From Humulus lupulus (taxonomy: Eukaryota > Streptophyta > Magnoliopsida > Rosales > Cannabaceae), in NCBI RefSeq assembly GCF_963169125.1, contig NC_084794.1, positions 229,186,219 to 229,250,218 of the forward strand: a DNA stretch of 64,000 nucleotides. The letters run 5' to 3'. Made by a program: the position numbers and the translations under genes. Below the pieces are notes generated by a model. That model had not been told where the DNA came from and did no database searches. It worked only from the letters and a program-made list of their open reading frames with translations. Numbering within the stretch: position 1 is the first letter of the stretch; every line of letters begins with the position of its first letter. This document shows positions 24,661 through 37,570 of this stretch, in pieces.

Positions 24661-26496
24661 TGTTAGTAAAACTTATACATGATCTTTATTTATTTTCATG
24701 TATATCTAATATTAAAAAAATTAATACGAGATAGCCTAAAACATGTTTCTAAAATTGAATTCAAAGAGAAACAAAGAATAGAGTACTTACAGTATACGCA
24801 GCGGAATTAAAGAGTCATTCCTTCAGTTTCTCTAACTCTTGTATCCTCTCTGTTGCAGAGTATTATCAAGAAATTGAACCGATCTTCTATTTTCTTCACA
24901 ACCTTCCAATGTATCCTTAGAACCACCTAGACTAGTGTGGGAAATTATCAACATATGAGATAGATATAGAGAGAAGAAGAGAAAATAACAAAGAGGCTTA
25001 GAAAATGACTTGTGTTTAGAGAGAATCTAAAACGATCAGAAAATCTGACTTGTGACTTATGTTTTGACTTCTCTCTAAGCACTCCTTTTATAGGCTCAAT
25101 TAGGCCATTTTAATTTAATTAAAAAATCAATAAAATAATAGCCATTTTAAAGCCCTAGGTCAAAATTATCATGGGTTTTGGGCCCGTGAAATTTCTCATT
25201 TGATTATAAGCCCATTGGACTTAAAATCAAGGCCTGTATTATTTTCTATCGATTTAATTAATTGAATCCTTTATCAAATTAATTATTTATAATTTGAACA
25301 TTGATTTAAACTTATTTATTAATTTAGATACAAATTTATCTTAATTAATAAATCTGTCATAATTTCTCTTTTCTTCTCAAAATTACACAACTCTGTGAAA
25401 CTATCCAAAATTGACATGGTCAACTTTGATAATTCTAATTGTGATTAAATCAATTAATTGAGACTATCTAGATGATTTTATCCAAGGTACAATGGGGACC
25501 ATGAGCCTATGAAATCAAGCTCCAATAAGTTATCATAAATCTAACAAATAAATTTACTAACTTATTAATTCCTCGTGACTCCACTATAGACTCGGAATTG
25601 CACTCTTGAATTCATAGAACGCTCTATAACAAATACAGATACGCTATTAATTATCCATTGTTACAACCATAATTATCACTCAATCCTCTATAGACGGTCT
25701 ACAATGAGATAGGACTAAAATACCGTTTTACCCCTCATTGTATTTTATCCTTAAAACACTTAGTTCCTTGTAAATGATATTTCAATAAACTAATTTAATT
25801 ACTGAAATGAGATCTCTATCATTTAACACATTGAACCAAACTAAAAGGAAACCATCGTTTCACTTCTTCATCAGAAGCTATAGATGTTCATATCTATGAT
25901 TAACACTCCCACTCAATTATACTACCGAGTTCCCAAGATGTAAGTATGGGCTAGTCTGTAGGGTAAGCTGGTAACCAACAAGTCAAAGAACTCAAATAAT
26001 ACAATCAGTTAGAATAATAACCACTCAGAATTGAGATTGAATTGACCTATGGTCAACTATATGATATGACTAGAATAGATAATAACGGTATGTTTACTTA
26101 TCTTATCAACTGTCAATATCGGTCCTGTCCGATGTAACAAATACATCTGATCTTATTTACTTTGCTAATGTTCTGGAAAGAACATAACACTGTAATGTGT
26201 AAGTAGATCATATCGTAGATTGGCAAGTCAGTGCAAATCTTGTGCACTGACTAATCTTAGGACTAACTTATTTTGAACATATAATCATATTTATATTCCA
26301 CTGTGATTACGTCACTATAAATAAGATTAGCTATATGCTCATGATTTAATAGAAGTTTATATTAAACATATAATTATGAAAATAAAACATGTGAGCAAAG
26401 TGATTAACCAAGTCAAAAAAATGATTTCTATTCTTTTATTGATAATAATATGAGATGACAAAGAATGAGTTTTAATTAGGGCATAAAACCCCAACA
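24661..26496 (-). repeat. Solo LTR with perfect TSD GGATA
   Basis: Minus-strand start TGTTGGGGTTTTATGCCC at 26496 and end TTTTACTAACA at 24661, 1836 bp. The TSD GGATA is perfect (24656-24660, 26497-26501). No internal region is present, so it arose by LTR-LTR recombination. Confidence 0.9.
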
Positions 26497-27067
26497 GGAT
26501 ATTCACACAAAACAATAACAATACGAACAACACCACAAGCAAAAACAAAACACAAACCATGAGGAATCAACTCAAAAAGCAAAGTGATTAAATTAATGGG
26601 GTAATGATCTTAGACAATATTATTAAAATAAGTTGATTTGACCTTTTGTGCACTCATAAACCAACCTTTCTCAAGCATTAATGAAGCGAACAATTAATGA
26701 ATTAAGTGCTTAACTCGTGCGTGTGCTCATAGCTCTTCTCATTTCTCCTCAATTCCAAAAGTCAAACTAAAAGTTGATCCTTAAGCCTAACTATTCCCTC
26801 ATATGCTGACTTGCTAACCCATTTCCACTAATGTAGAATCACTTTACATTCTAGATCGAAATGTCTTTCTTTGGTTGTAATGAAGGCTAGGCTATGGGAT
26901 TGGAAATATGGATATGTGTAAGCTAAAATTATCCTAAACTTAGCTTGCCTTAATACCTAATGATACAACACTCTACCTTTTTTTTTAGTTCACCCATAAT
27001 GTACCCTCTTATTATTTTTCTTCATCCCCCTTTGTTCACTATATAAAAATATTTTGACTATATATAT
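26497..27067. other. Interior of a degenerate element, no gene
   Basis: This continues the sequence interrupted at 24660 (the TSD joins them). No coding is recognised. It is followed by the solo LTR at 27068. Confidence 0.4.
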
Positions 27068-28256
27068 TGTTAAGAAAATATGTATTTTGCCTCAATGGAA
27101 ATAATAATGAATTACAACTCTATGCAATATATTACAAATAAATAATGATTGATTAAAAAGAGTTACAACTTTATAACTGAAAATTACAAATAAACAAAGA
27201 AAATGAATAAGATGATGAAGAATAAGAGAATAGTACAATACAACTCTAAGCAAAATGTTACAAATAAAGTAAAGTGTTTGAAACAAAAGAAAAGAAAAGA
27301 TTACAACTCTTAAACAAGAAATACAAGTAAATAAAGAAGAACAATATAAAGATGAAAAGCAATAGAATGAAAGAAAGGAACAAGAAACAAAAGATAAACA
27401 ACTCTCACTCACACTACCAAAGTGAAGAGTGTTGGGGATCACCAACTTGAACAAGGTTTGAAACCTTTGTCCAAAAGCTTATTTCCTCCTAACTCGAGCA
27501 CTAAGGGATCTCTCACAGATTATAGGAAATTTTTTATGGAATTATCAAGCCTCAAGGTGTTTCTAGCCAAGTACTCTAATGGATAGAAATGTTGTGTCTT
27601 ACAAGTGAGCTATAGGCTCCTATTTATAGAGTTTAGAGACACCCTTTGGATTTCAAATTCCACCAACCCCATGGTTGTTACCAATGTTTAATTGGATTAA
27701 TATGGAGTTAAAAATGAGATTTGAGAGTTATTTGGGTTTTTTTAGCCGTTCAACAAAGATTGAAAAAACTGAAGAAAAAAAATTGTCAGTTTTTAGCCTG
27801 TGGCCACGGCCAGAAACATTAGTGGCTGCAGCCACTAGCCTCTGTCCCACAGGCCGCGGCCACCAACATTCAGTGGCCGCGGCCACCGACCATTTTCAGC
27901 ACTAAAAAATGTGTTGTTTTCCAAACGGTTCTAAATCCTCCCAAATGATTTTGTAACTCCCAAAACACATTATTGGAGTTAAAATCATATCTCTAATAGC
28001 CATATCACATATGGCATTATGAAATTCATCTCAATATTGTATAACAACAAATTTACACAATAAAGGGTAATATTTGGAAGTTACAAATTTGTAACACCAA
28101 ATATATTACATTATTTGGATATATCTCATATATCTAAATATTGTAACTCTCTATTATATGTTACAATATGTGACACTCTTTGTCACATTTATTTAATCTA
28201 AAACATTATATTATAATATAATACAATATTACATTATATTATAAAATAATATAACA
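27068..28256 (-). repeat. Solo copia LTR (family C1) with TSD TATAT
   Basis: 1189 bp, minus-strand start TGTTATATTATTTTATAAT at 28256 and end TTTTCTTAACA at 27068. The TSD TATAT is on both sides (27063-27067, 28257-28261). It aligns throughout with 29838-31017 and, inverted, with 63024-64000. The TATA box CTCTATAAATAGGAG (minus) is near 27620. A GC-rich cassette with GTGGCCGCGGCCAC lies at 27797-27890. Confidence 0.9.
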
Positions 28257-28486
28257 TATATATGCCCAATACTATATGTATTTCTCTTTTTTTTTTCTTT
28301 TGAGTGAGAAAAATATATAAGCAACTTGAACATACATATATATATTCATGAACTTAAACACACAATAACATTTTTTTCTTTCTATTATTAAAGAAATAAA
28401 TGCAACACCAAATATATATATATATACATAGACACACATTGACACTATTTTCCCCCATCCCAAGCTTAAACAAAATATATATATAT

Positions 28487-28840
28487 AGGGTAGCACTTCG
28501 GTGCAGCCAGGACACGGTTCAGGCATTTAAATTTTTTTTTTTTCTAATTTTTTTTATGACAGTGTACATTGTTGTCATTTAAGACATCCTGCAAATTTTC
28601 AAAATTTTTTGAATAGTTTACGGTGCATAAAATAAGGTTCAAACAGTTAAATTTTACACGCGCATACAAAAAACAGACACGAGTGCAACAACTTTGTTTT
28701 CGGCACCGTAAACTAGTCGAATTTTTTTGAAAATTTGCAAGATGTCTTAAATGAAAACAATGTATACTGTCATAAAAAAATTGGAAAAAAATTTATTTAA
28801 ATGCCTGAACCGTGCCCTGGCTGCACCGAAGTCTCCCCCT
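28487..28840. mobile_element. Fold-back MITE with ~150-bp arms
   Basis: The left arm CACTTCGGTGCAGCCAGG...CACGGTTCAGGCATTTAAAT is repeated inverted at the right end (CCTGGCTGCACCGAAG near 28815-28832). Inserted in a TA-dinucleotide tract, so the TSD is unclear. Its core (CACGCGCATAC..., GGCACCGTAAACTA) is related to the cores of the MITEs at 18947, 48171 and 49357, although the outer ends differ. Confidence 0.8.
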
Positions 28841-29837
28841 ATATATATAAGACAAACTAAGTTTAGAGATTATTTGGGAACAAAATAAAGGGAATATATA
28901 AATAAAAAAAAGAGATATGACTAAATTCTTTCAAGGTGTTCAATAAAAATGGCTATTTAGCTCAAAATGGGTAACAATGGACAATAATCTCATGGGTAGG
29001 CTAGAAAGGCTCAAACAGTCCAACAAAATATGTCTAAGTCATTTCTAGTTTGCTAAGCCTCCTATGATTTCGCCTCAAGGAAATCAACAAGTCAATTCTA
29101 AGATCTTAGACTTTCACAGCAATTTAACATCTTTAAGGTTTCAAGAAGTCATAATAAAGTTATGTGCACAAACATAAGGTTCACACTTTCCTCATTTCAT
29201 AGTTCACAACATTAAAGCCTAAGTCAAGCTAGTCTAAATCATGCACAAAATACGCTCTTTGATGATTTTTTTTTAAGAATGCATCATCGATCCCCCAAAA
29301 TTTAAGCACTACTATAATGATATGATTCCTCTTAGAAAGCCAACAAACATAAACACAAACAACACAACTCCCCCAAACTTATAGAGCGTAGTGTCCTCAC
29401 TGTGAAGCAAACAACATACAACAAAATAAACACACAAAAACATAAACAAACGAGACAAGATAACAACTTGCAGAAAAAAATAAGACAAAACAACAAAATA
29501 ACATAAGTAGAACATTGTTGAGATAAGAAAAACTCCCTCAATTACGCATCGGACTCCGCATCAGGAGGAGTTCTTTCTTCATCATGCTTAGAAACAGTTG
29601 CCCATGGTTGGAGGAGCTCATCAGGAAATGGCAGAAATGACGGAAGAGGCCGAGGAGTGGTTACATATATGACTTTCTGGTGGGCAAGGTCTTGCTTCTT
29701 TGTGTACGCCCAAAAGGCGGTTAATCAAGCAAATAGCTTTATGGGATAAAAAAACCACGTTGACTGGTGGTGGCGACTTGCTAGACGAGGCTCGTGGAGG
29801 AGCATAAACACTTTGCTTGGCTGGTGGATCAACTTTA
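28841..29837. other. Degenerate repeat, no gene
   Basis: Contains two more C-rich tracts, ATCCCCCAAAATTT (about 29289) and ACTCCCCCAAACTTA (about 29369), like the polypurine tract at 24590. This suggests repeated 3' regions of the same minus-strand element type. Possible decayed coding at 29530-29830 could not be assigned. Confidence 0.35.
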
Positions 29838-31017
29838 TGTCAGGAAAATATATGTTGTATTAATAGAAATTGGTAAGAAATATTACAACACTAGACAAAA
29901 TAATACAAATAAACTTAAGATTGATTAAATAGGGTTACAACTCTATGGCTGAAAATACAAATAAATAAGAGAAAGATTAGAAGAAGAGAATGGTGAAATA
30001 CAACTCTAAGCAAAAGCATACAAATAAAGTAAAAGTGTTTCAAACAAAAGAAATAAAATGATTACAACTCTAAACAAAAATACAAGTAAATAGACCAAGA
30101 ATAATGAGAAGAAAAGCAATAGTAGAAAAAGTAAGAACAAGAACAAATAACAAGAAACTCTCACTCACACAACCTAAGTGAAGAGTGTTGGGGATCACCA
30201 ACTTGAACAAAGTTTGAAAACTTTGTCCAAAAGCTTATTTCCCCCTAACTCAAGCACTAAGGGATCTCTCACAGATTTTGGAAATGCTTTCTGGAATAAT
30301 CAAGCCTATAGGTGTTTTCTAGCCAAGTGCTCTAATGGATAGAACAATTGTGTCTTACAAGTGAGCAATAGGCTCCTATTTATAGAGTTTAAAGATACCT
30401 TTTGAATTTCAAATTCCACCACCCCTATGGCTGTTACCAATGATTAATTTGATGTTTATGGAATTAAAAATGAGATTTGGGAGTTATTTGTGTTTTTGGA
30501 GCCGTTAAAAAAAGATTGGAAAAACTGAAATTTCGGTCAGTCAAGCACACTGGCCGCGGCCAGAAGTATCAGTGGCTGCGGCCACTAGTCTCTGTCCCCC
30601 AGGTCGCGGCCACCAACACCTCTGGCCATAGCCACTGGCCAATTTCAGCACACCAAATTATGTTGTTTTTCCAAACGGTTCCAAATCACTCCTAATTGAT
30701 TTTGTAACCCCCAAAACACATTATTGGGGTTAAAATCATATCTCTAACAGTCATTTCACATATGACTTTAAGAAATTCATCTCAATATTGTGTAACAACA
30801 AATCTACACAATAATGGGCAATATTTGGAAGTTACAAATTTGTGACTGAATTTGTAACACCAAATATGTTATATATTTGGATATTCACATATATCTAAAT
30901 ATTGTAACTCTCTATTATATGTTACAATATGTGACACTCTTTGTCACATTTATTTAATCTAAAATATTATATTATAAAATAATACAATATTACATTATAT
31001 TATAAAATAATATAACA
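29838..31017 (-). repeat. 3' LTR of copia C1 element
   Basis: 1180 bp, homologous to the solo LTR at 27068-28256, with TGTTATATT start, TCCTGACA end, TATA box near 30382 and GC cassette at 30549-30640. Confidence 0.9.
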
Positions 31018-31027
31018 ATCCCCCACT
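31018..31027 (-). promoter_or_regulatory. Polypurine tract
   Basis: AGTGGGGGAT immediately before the LTR on the minus strand, the standard copia plus-strand primer site. Confidence 0.85.
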
Positions 31028-31586
31028 AGATTAAATAGTTATCTATTGTAACACTTATTTAATCAATCAACATTATATTTTAAAATATAACATATCCCCC
31101 ACTTGATTAAATAATAACTCTCTCTTATAGGAGTCATTGCATTGGTGCATAAAATAAAGTGTTTTTCAACTTGAACTTTACTATAGTGTAATTATCACAA
31201 AATTTGTTGAAAATTTGGTTACACTAGGCATTGAACCATCTTTCCATGATAACAAATCGGTGATAACACACACACCTTTGCCATGTTCACTTGAGATCTC
31301 TATGTCTCGCTTTGCATCGTTAATGGTCATGTGCACTTTCCATTCATGGACGTTCTTGAGAATACTCCCAATTTTCATGAGAGGCGGCACCAACCCTAGG
31401 TCCATACAGGTAGAACTCTTACAGTATTTTGTTACCAAAATACTTGTCTTCACAAGACTGAATTCTATTAAAAAACCTCTCGGTTTTAACCCTCAACTTG
31501 GTAACTCACAAGTACTCAATATCTCAGATGGGACTTGTTTTAAGTACAACTAATATTCACTTGACTGACTGTTGTTACCTATTGAA

Positions 31587-31616
31587 CCTAACACTAGTTA
31601 AATAACTAGTGTTAGG
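31587..31616. repeat. Perfect 14-bp palindrome in copia 3' region
   Basis: CCTAACACTAGTTA, two bases AA, then its exact reverse complement. It lies shortly after the pol stop on the minus strand. Confidence 0.85.
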
Positions 31617-31666
31617 ATAGGTTACCATCAATCGTGAATCTCATTAGGGAGTTTAAGTCCCATCCC

Positions 31667-33321
31667 TCAAGATGATGTAGCCACTAAATCCCTCGTTAGT
31701 GGCTTAGTGAAAGGATCCGCCAGGTTTTCACTTGTTCTCACATAGGATATTGAAATGACTCCTCTTTGAATCAATTCTCTTACATATCCATGTCTTAGAC
31801 TAATATGTCTAGACTTCCCATTATACACTTCGTTGTATGCTCTAGCCAATGTTGCTTTGCTATCACAATGTATCGATATAGTGGATACATTCTCTTTTAT
31901 TAAGGGTATCTCTATTAATAGATCCCTTAACCATTCGGCCTCTTTGTCGGTAGCAGCTAGAGCTATAAACTCTGCTTTCATAGTGGAATGAGATATACAA
32001 GTTTGTTTCTTGGAACCCCGAGAAATTGCACCCCCACCAATGTAAATACCCAACCAGTTGTGGACAAGTTATTCTCAAGATTGGATATCCAGCTTGGATC
32101 TATATAACCTTCTAAGATTGAAGGAAATTTGGAGTAGTGAAGGCTTAGTCCTTTGGTTTTCTTGAGATAACCTAGGACTCTTCCAATCGCTTTCCAGTGA
32201 TTCACACTTGGATTACTTGTAAACCTACTAAGTCTACTTACTACAAATGCTATATCAGGTCTAGTACATTGGGCAGCGTACATAAGACTCCCTATAGCAC
32301 TAGCGTACTCTAATTGAGCCACCGCTCTTCCTTCATTCTTCTCTAGTTTTACACTATGATCGAATGGAATATTGACATCTTTAACCTTGAGATGGTTAAA
32401 TTTGTTCAATACTTTCTCAACATAGTGGGCTTGCCCTAACGCAAAACATCCACTATGTTTCTTTACATTGATACCAAGTATGGTGTCAACTTCTCCAAGA
32501 TCTTTCATCTTGAAGGTTGATGATAGAAACCTCTTCGTTTCTTCTATCCCTTTCATGCTATCACTTAGAATAAGCATGTCATCCACATATAAGAAAATAA
32601 TGATCACATATCCCTTACAAGTTTTGGAATACAAACACTTGTCTCCATTGTTATGCCTAAACCCATTAGACATGATGGCTTGACCGAATTTCTCATGCCA
32701 TTGCTTAGGAGCTTGTTTCAATCCATATAAGGATTTTACAAGTCTACATACTTTATGTTCATATCTTGGTAGGACAAACCCTTCGAGTTGTTCCATATAG
32801 ACCTCCTCATTGAGGTCACCATTAAGGAATATCGTTTTGACATTCATTTGATCAACATACAAGTTGTGTATAGAAACCAAAGCGAACAAAATTCTTATAG
32901 AAGTTGTTCTTGCAACAGCCGCACAGGTATCGAAATAATCAATACCCTCTTTTTGCCTAAACCCTTTAGCTACTAATCTAGCTTTACAGGTTTGGATAGT
33001 GTTGTCAGTGTGGTATTTTCTCCTAAATATCCACTTACACCCAATTGGCTTAGACCCCGGTGGGAGGTCTACCAATTCCCAAGTGTTGTTGGAAAGAATG
33101 AAATACATCTCATCATTGATGACTTCTTTCCAAAATGCACTATCTCTTGATTGCATAAATTCTCTATAAGTCTTAGGATAATCCTCAACAAGAAGTACAG
33201 TAGGAATTTTCCTAATGACTTCCTCTCTATTTCCTTCTACCATGTAGAAAGAAATTCGTTGAGAATCTATCTCATCCACTACTAGGTTAAGCAAACACAA
33301 ACAATTCCATACATATTTCAT
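31667..33321 (-). pseudogene. copia pol: reverse transcriptase and RNase H
   Basis: The long frame 33321-31978 carries the copia RT: NNTWELVDLPPG, CKWIFRRKYHTD, ARLVAKGFRQKEG, VKTIFLNGDL, SLYGLKQAPKQWHEKF and the catalytic FLYVDDMLIL. It also has the RNase H start (GSLMYAAQCTRPDIAF). A frameshift near 32050 moves RNase H to 32053-31667 (SHSTMKAEFIAL, HCDSKATLARA, RTSENLADPFTK). One letter of the usual MDVKTAFLNG motif set is changed (MNVKTIFLNG). It lacks gag, protease and integrase, so it is inactive. Confidence 0.9.
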
Positions 33322-35220
33322 AACTAGAGTCCTTTCAGAAACAAAACAGAAATCTAGCTACCTTCCTTACCTCAGGTCCAAGCACAAAACCCAAACAACA
33401 CATGACCACTTCCTCAAAAGCCTAAGCATAACAAGTACAATTTGGTCTCAATCACAATTCATACTCACACAAGCATATCACAAAAGTTTGCATGAACTTT
33501 ATACACTTTCTAAAGGCCTATGCCGAAACCTATAAGTTACAAAGAATTGCACAAAACGCATAATGCACGAAATACCACTTATCATGCTACTAATTGTACA
33601 TAAAATCATAGATTTAATCACATAAGAATTTTAACCAAAGCCAAACTTGAAATTATAGACTCGGTCGAAATGTACAAAAATGTGACATTTTGTTTTACAA
33701 AATTTTAACCAAAACTCATGTTTCACATTACCTAAAACTCATAACATGTTTGAAACAAATTTTAAAAATCTCTAAGGACCTAAAAGTTGGTAAAATGGAC
33801 TATTATTACTCACATTTCTAATAAACCAATTACTAAGCATCTTTTTTTAAAAATAGTTTTTTTTTCTCAATCTTTAAACCATAAAATTATGCATGTATTT
33901 TATTGAAGAAAATACATTATTAAAATGTGAAAAATCACCTTTTACTTATATTAATTCTAAAATGTGGATTTTTAAAACATAAAGTGTGTTATTTTTAAAC
34001 TATTGCTACATTACCATAAAATATAAACAAAATGTCAACAAACATTATTTTATTTAAGTATGCCCATATTCATGTTTAACCATTAAACTAATTTGTTCCT
34101 ATATTTTCATGCATTCCAAAATGCAATTAGCATGCATCAAAAGAGTTCATTCATTTTAAAAACATAAAACCACCAAAACAAAGCCTTGTTCGAATACCCT
34201 ATCAAACATACAGAATTACAACTAAATCATGCATTTTTTTTTACAATATTAAACCATCATGCTTATAAATAAATAATTAAATAAAAGAAACAAAAGAACC
34301 CTATGCCTAAAACATGTTATGGCCGAAACATACATCCAACAATACACTCTTGTTTTTCCAAAATTTGATTAAAACCTTAATCATACTTCTAATCAAGAGA
34401 TCATCACCATACATGTATTCATCACAACAATAATGCAATAACATATACATAATACTCATCAAAACTAAATGATCAAACATAGACATATTTTCTCAAGACA
34501 TCAAACAATAATCCATGGCTATAACACAAGAATCAAATCAACATCAAATCAATAAAATGTTAGGGAATCTCATTGCCTCCTTGGTAGTGTTCAAGTACAC
34601 AAAAGCAAAACAATCTTGGGCACCTAGGGATTTCGAAATACACCACCAAAAGAAAAGAGGAACAAACTTCTTAGAATTGAGAAGAAGAATCTTAGACTTA
34701 GGGATTCAAAAACCAAAACCAAAACAAGAACACATACCTAAAGATCTTGGAACCCCACACTTCTTCTCCTTCTTTCTCTCTTTCTTTCTTTCTTTCTTTC
34801 ATCCTTTCTCTCTTTTCCTCTTTTTCTGGTGCACTCACTCTCTTCCTTTCTCTCTCAATTTCGACAACCACAAAAAGGGTTTCCAAGGCTCACATTCTTC
34901 CCTTTTTATAACTCCTAGTGACCTAACCCTAGTGAAAAGAACCCAAGTGTGAAAGCTCAAATCCAATCCCACAATTTCCTCTCTTTACACCCCATCTAAA
35001 CCTTATCCAAATGTGAACAAAGTCAAATGGATAATCTTTGTCATTTTATCCCAAAAAATGACAACTAATAATCTTTTCCCTTTTTATTTTCTTAATTTAA
35101 ACTAAATAAAATTAAAACAAATTCCACACAAACACTCACACATATTTCGGCACACACAATAAAATAATAAATAAATAAATGTAACTTATTCTAATCACAT
35201 AATTGGTCACTCCTAAAATT
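33322..35220 (-). repeat. Probable LTR or other long repeat, ends not defined
   Basis: Non-coding. On the minus strand GGAGTTATAAAAAGGG (about 34900-34916) looks like a TATA promoter, with a GA-rich leader downstream. I place it as an LTR-like unit of about 1.9 kb but see no second copy in the window. Confidence 0.35.
34756..34830. repeat. CT/TTTC microsatellite
   Basis: Pyrimidine-rich run with TTTC repeated about six times near 34770-34800, mixed with CTCT and CCTTT. The length is likely variable. Confidence 0.8.
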
Positions 35221-35224
35221 CCAT

Positions 35225-35558
35225 ATTTTATAATTGCCAACTTATTATTTAATTAATCAATTAATTAAATGCGAAATAATTAAGTTGGTACTGAAATAGA
35301 TATTCTGTAGCTACAAACCAGGGTGCTGTAACTACATACTAGAAAACCAGAAAAGAACTAAAGTACAGAAAATAAAAATACACAAGGTTTTTTTTACGTG
35401 GTATCAGCAATCCTTGCAGATTGCTACTAGTCCACGGGGCCATGCCCAGAGATAAGATTCATTAGAAAGATCTAAAAAAATACAAAGTTTTGACTTATGC
35501 ATAAATAGACTCCCTCTTATTATATGCCGCAAGCTTGATGTATTCAACCTTGACAAAT
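35225..35558 (-). repeat. LTR fragment, family H
   Basis: Shares GCAGATTGCTACTAGTCC, ACGGGGCCA(T/C)GCCCA and GACTCCCTCTT with 39180-39330. Cut at 35558/35559 by the start of a gypsy LTR. The CCAACTTA...TAAGTTGG inverted repeat lies at its left end (35239-35290). Confidence 0.55.
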
Positions 35559-37570
35559 TGTAATGACCCAACTATTCTAGACTTTGGACCATTAATAACT
35601 ACTATACACAGATACTAATCTTAAGAAAACATATATATGAAATAACCATAACTTTATTAAAACTGTAAAAAGTTAAAATACACAAAATTCATAGTAGGAT
35701 ATGGGATCCCATTGTTTTGAAAATAAAATAGAGCATAACTTAAATCTTAAATAAAATGATTACAATATTATGTGCGAAAATACATAACAATCATAATTTA
35801 AAGGACTTAAACAACTTCATCCTCAAATCGTTTGCGCAGTCCACCGATTTCATTCTCCCTCAATACACATTTCCAAACTGCCAAGAATCTTCCCGCCGCC
35901 ATAACTATTTTCCTGCACATATAAAACATAAAGGAATGAGCCTAATGCCCAGCAAGGAAAATCTACTACAAGCATGAAACATAATCATACACATAAACTA
36001 TGAACATCTATCATATACTATAACACATATATCATAATTCTAACCCATGTACATGGTAACTATTGGGGTTTGCTAACTAAGCAACTATAAGCCTCAGACT
36101 ACAATGATGTTTGTTAGTCAAGCAACTATAAGCTCCAAAAACATATAACTATTGGGGTTTGCTATATAGCAACTATAAGCCCCAAAACATAAATGTGATA
36201 GGGTTTGCTATATAACAACTATAAGCCCCAAACATACATATATCATACACATAAAATCATACTATAGCATAATCATAACATCTTAAATAAACATAGCACA
36301 TAACACATATCACATAAGAACTATCCTATTTTCCTTACCAAAATACCGGGATGATGAGAACAAGGTCAGGATTTTGGAACACTCCTAAAAACCATTAATA
36401 GAGAGGTGAGTTTTCTAAAAGAAAAAGATGAAAAGAATGAACTAAACCATCGAGAAGATACTTACCAACGAGAACCTCAAGTTTAAAGAACTTAGATGCC
36501 TTTGAAATTGCTATGACCGAACTACATCTCGAAACCGAAATACACACTATGAACCTTACTTCCCAAGTGTCTAATAAGCTTAGAATGATAAAGCTTATAA
36601 CCCCAACCCAAGTATTTATCACTCTATAGTCTCACTAGCACCTGAAAGGCTTTGATCAATGCTTGAAGAATGAATAAAAATGCTTGGTGCTAGGTCCTAT
36701 TTATAGTGTTCTAAGAATAAAAATCTTCGTTTTGGCTTTGAATAAAAATAATGAATTTAATTAAAAATATTTGAATATTCTTCAGCCAAAGGCTTAGGAC
36801 TTGGTCAAATTGTTCAGAGAGAGGTTTAAGGAGTCAAAGCTTGGTTTTTAAAAACAAAAATAATAAAAACAAATAAAATCCTAACTTCTAACTCCCTAAA
36901 TCTCGTAACTCTAAACTCACATACAGTAAAATCAACATAACTAAAGCTGTAGAACTCTGATTTAGACCATCTTTATACCGTTAGAAAGCTAATTCAATTA
37001 TATATAACTTTCTAGAAATACTATTTTTCGAAATTCATAACATAACTGGGTCAAAAATAGGTCAGAAGTTATAGTATCCTAAAGTTACGAAGAATCTATT
37101 TAATTATCTAAATAACAACCTAATCCACAAATAAATAAAATTGTGACAAATGACATGCTCCTAACAGATTCTGGTGAAGACTAAGTCTTATATTTCCCTT
37201 ATTTTATCATTAAAATAATAATTCCTTAATAATCATGCATATGACAAGTGTCATGATCCTATTGGCTCTATCTAAACCTTAGGAATAACTATGCTCATGA
37301 CAAGTGTCATATTCTTATTGGCCTATCTAAACCTTAGGTTATAATAATTATCATATTAATAACCAGCAATATTAATCAAACCTTATGTTATAATTAATAT
37401 TCTTAAACTATATGTTAAACTTATAAAATCCATAACTATTGCTAGGAGTTTCCAACTAAGTCCCGGCTTGAACCAAAATCCACAGTAATAAACATACTAT
37501 AACTACTACTAGCTATTACTATTACTACTACTATCTAACTAGCTAAGTAAAGTTCTTGTTGGACTCTACA
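35559..37570 (-). repeat. gypsy LTR without matching TSD
   Basis: Minus-strand start TGTAGAGTCCAACAAG (37570) and end GGGTCATTACA (35559), 2012 bp. The partial block GAGCCTAATGCCCAGCAAGG near 35938 matches other gypsy LTRs here. Flanks are CAAAT and ATTTC, not a TSD. The left flank is LTR family H and the right flank is copia pol, so the site has been rearranged. Confidence 0.7.

Larger units (their letters stand above)
29838..33321 (-). mobile_element. 3' half of a Ty1/copia element (family C1)
   Basis: Minus-strand order: pol (33321 to 31667), 3' untranslated region, polypurine tract (31027-31018), 3' LTR (31017-29838). The upstream half of pol, gag and the 5' LTR are not found. Beyond 33321 the sequence turns into an unrelated LTR-like repeat. 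Confidence 0.85.

Noticed and set aside
27092..27454. 120-codon Phe/Leu/Ser-rich frame as a membrane protein
   Set aside because: Lies in the copia C1 solo LTR and its equivalent in the sister LTR at 29880-30200 is not open.
34515..34952. 145-codon frame on the plus strand
   Set aside because: It runs through a pyrimidine microsatellite giving SFFLSFFL repeats; no domain, and the region looks like an LTR leader on the other strand.
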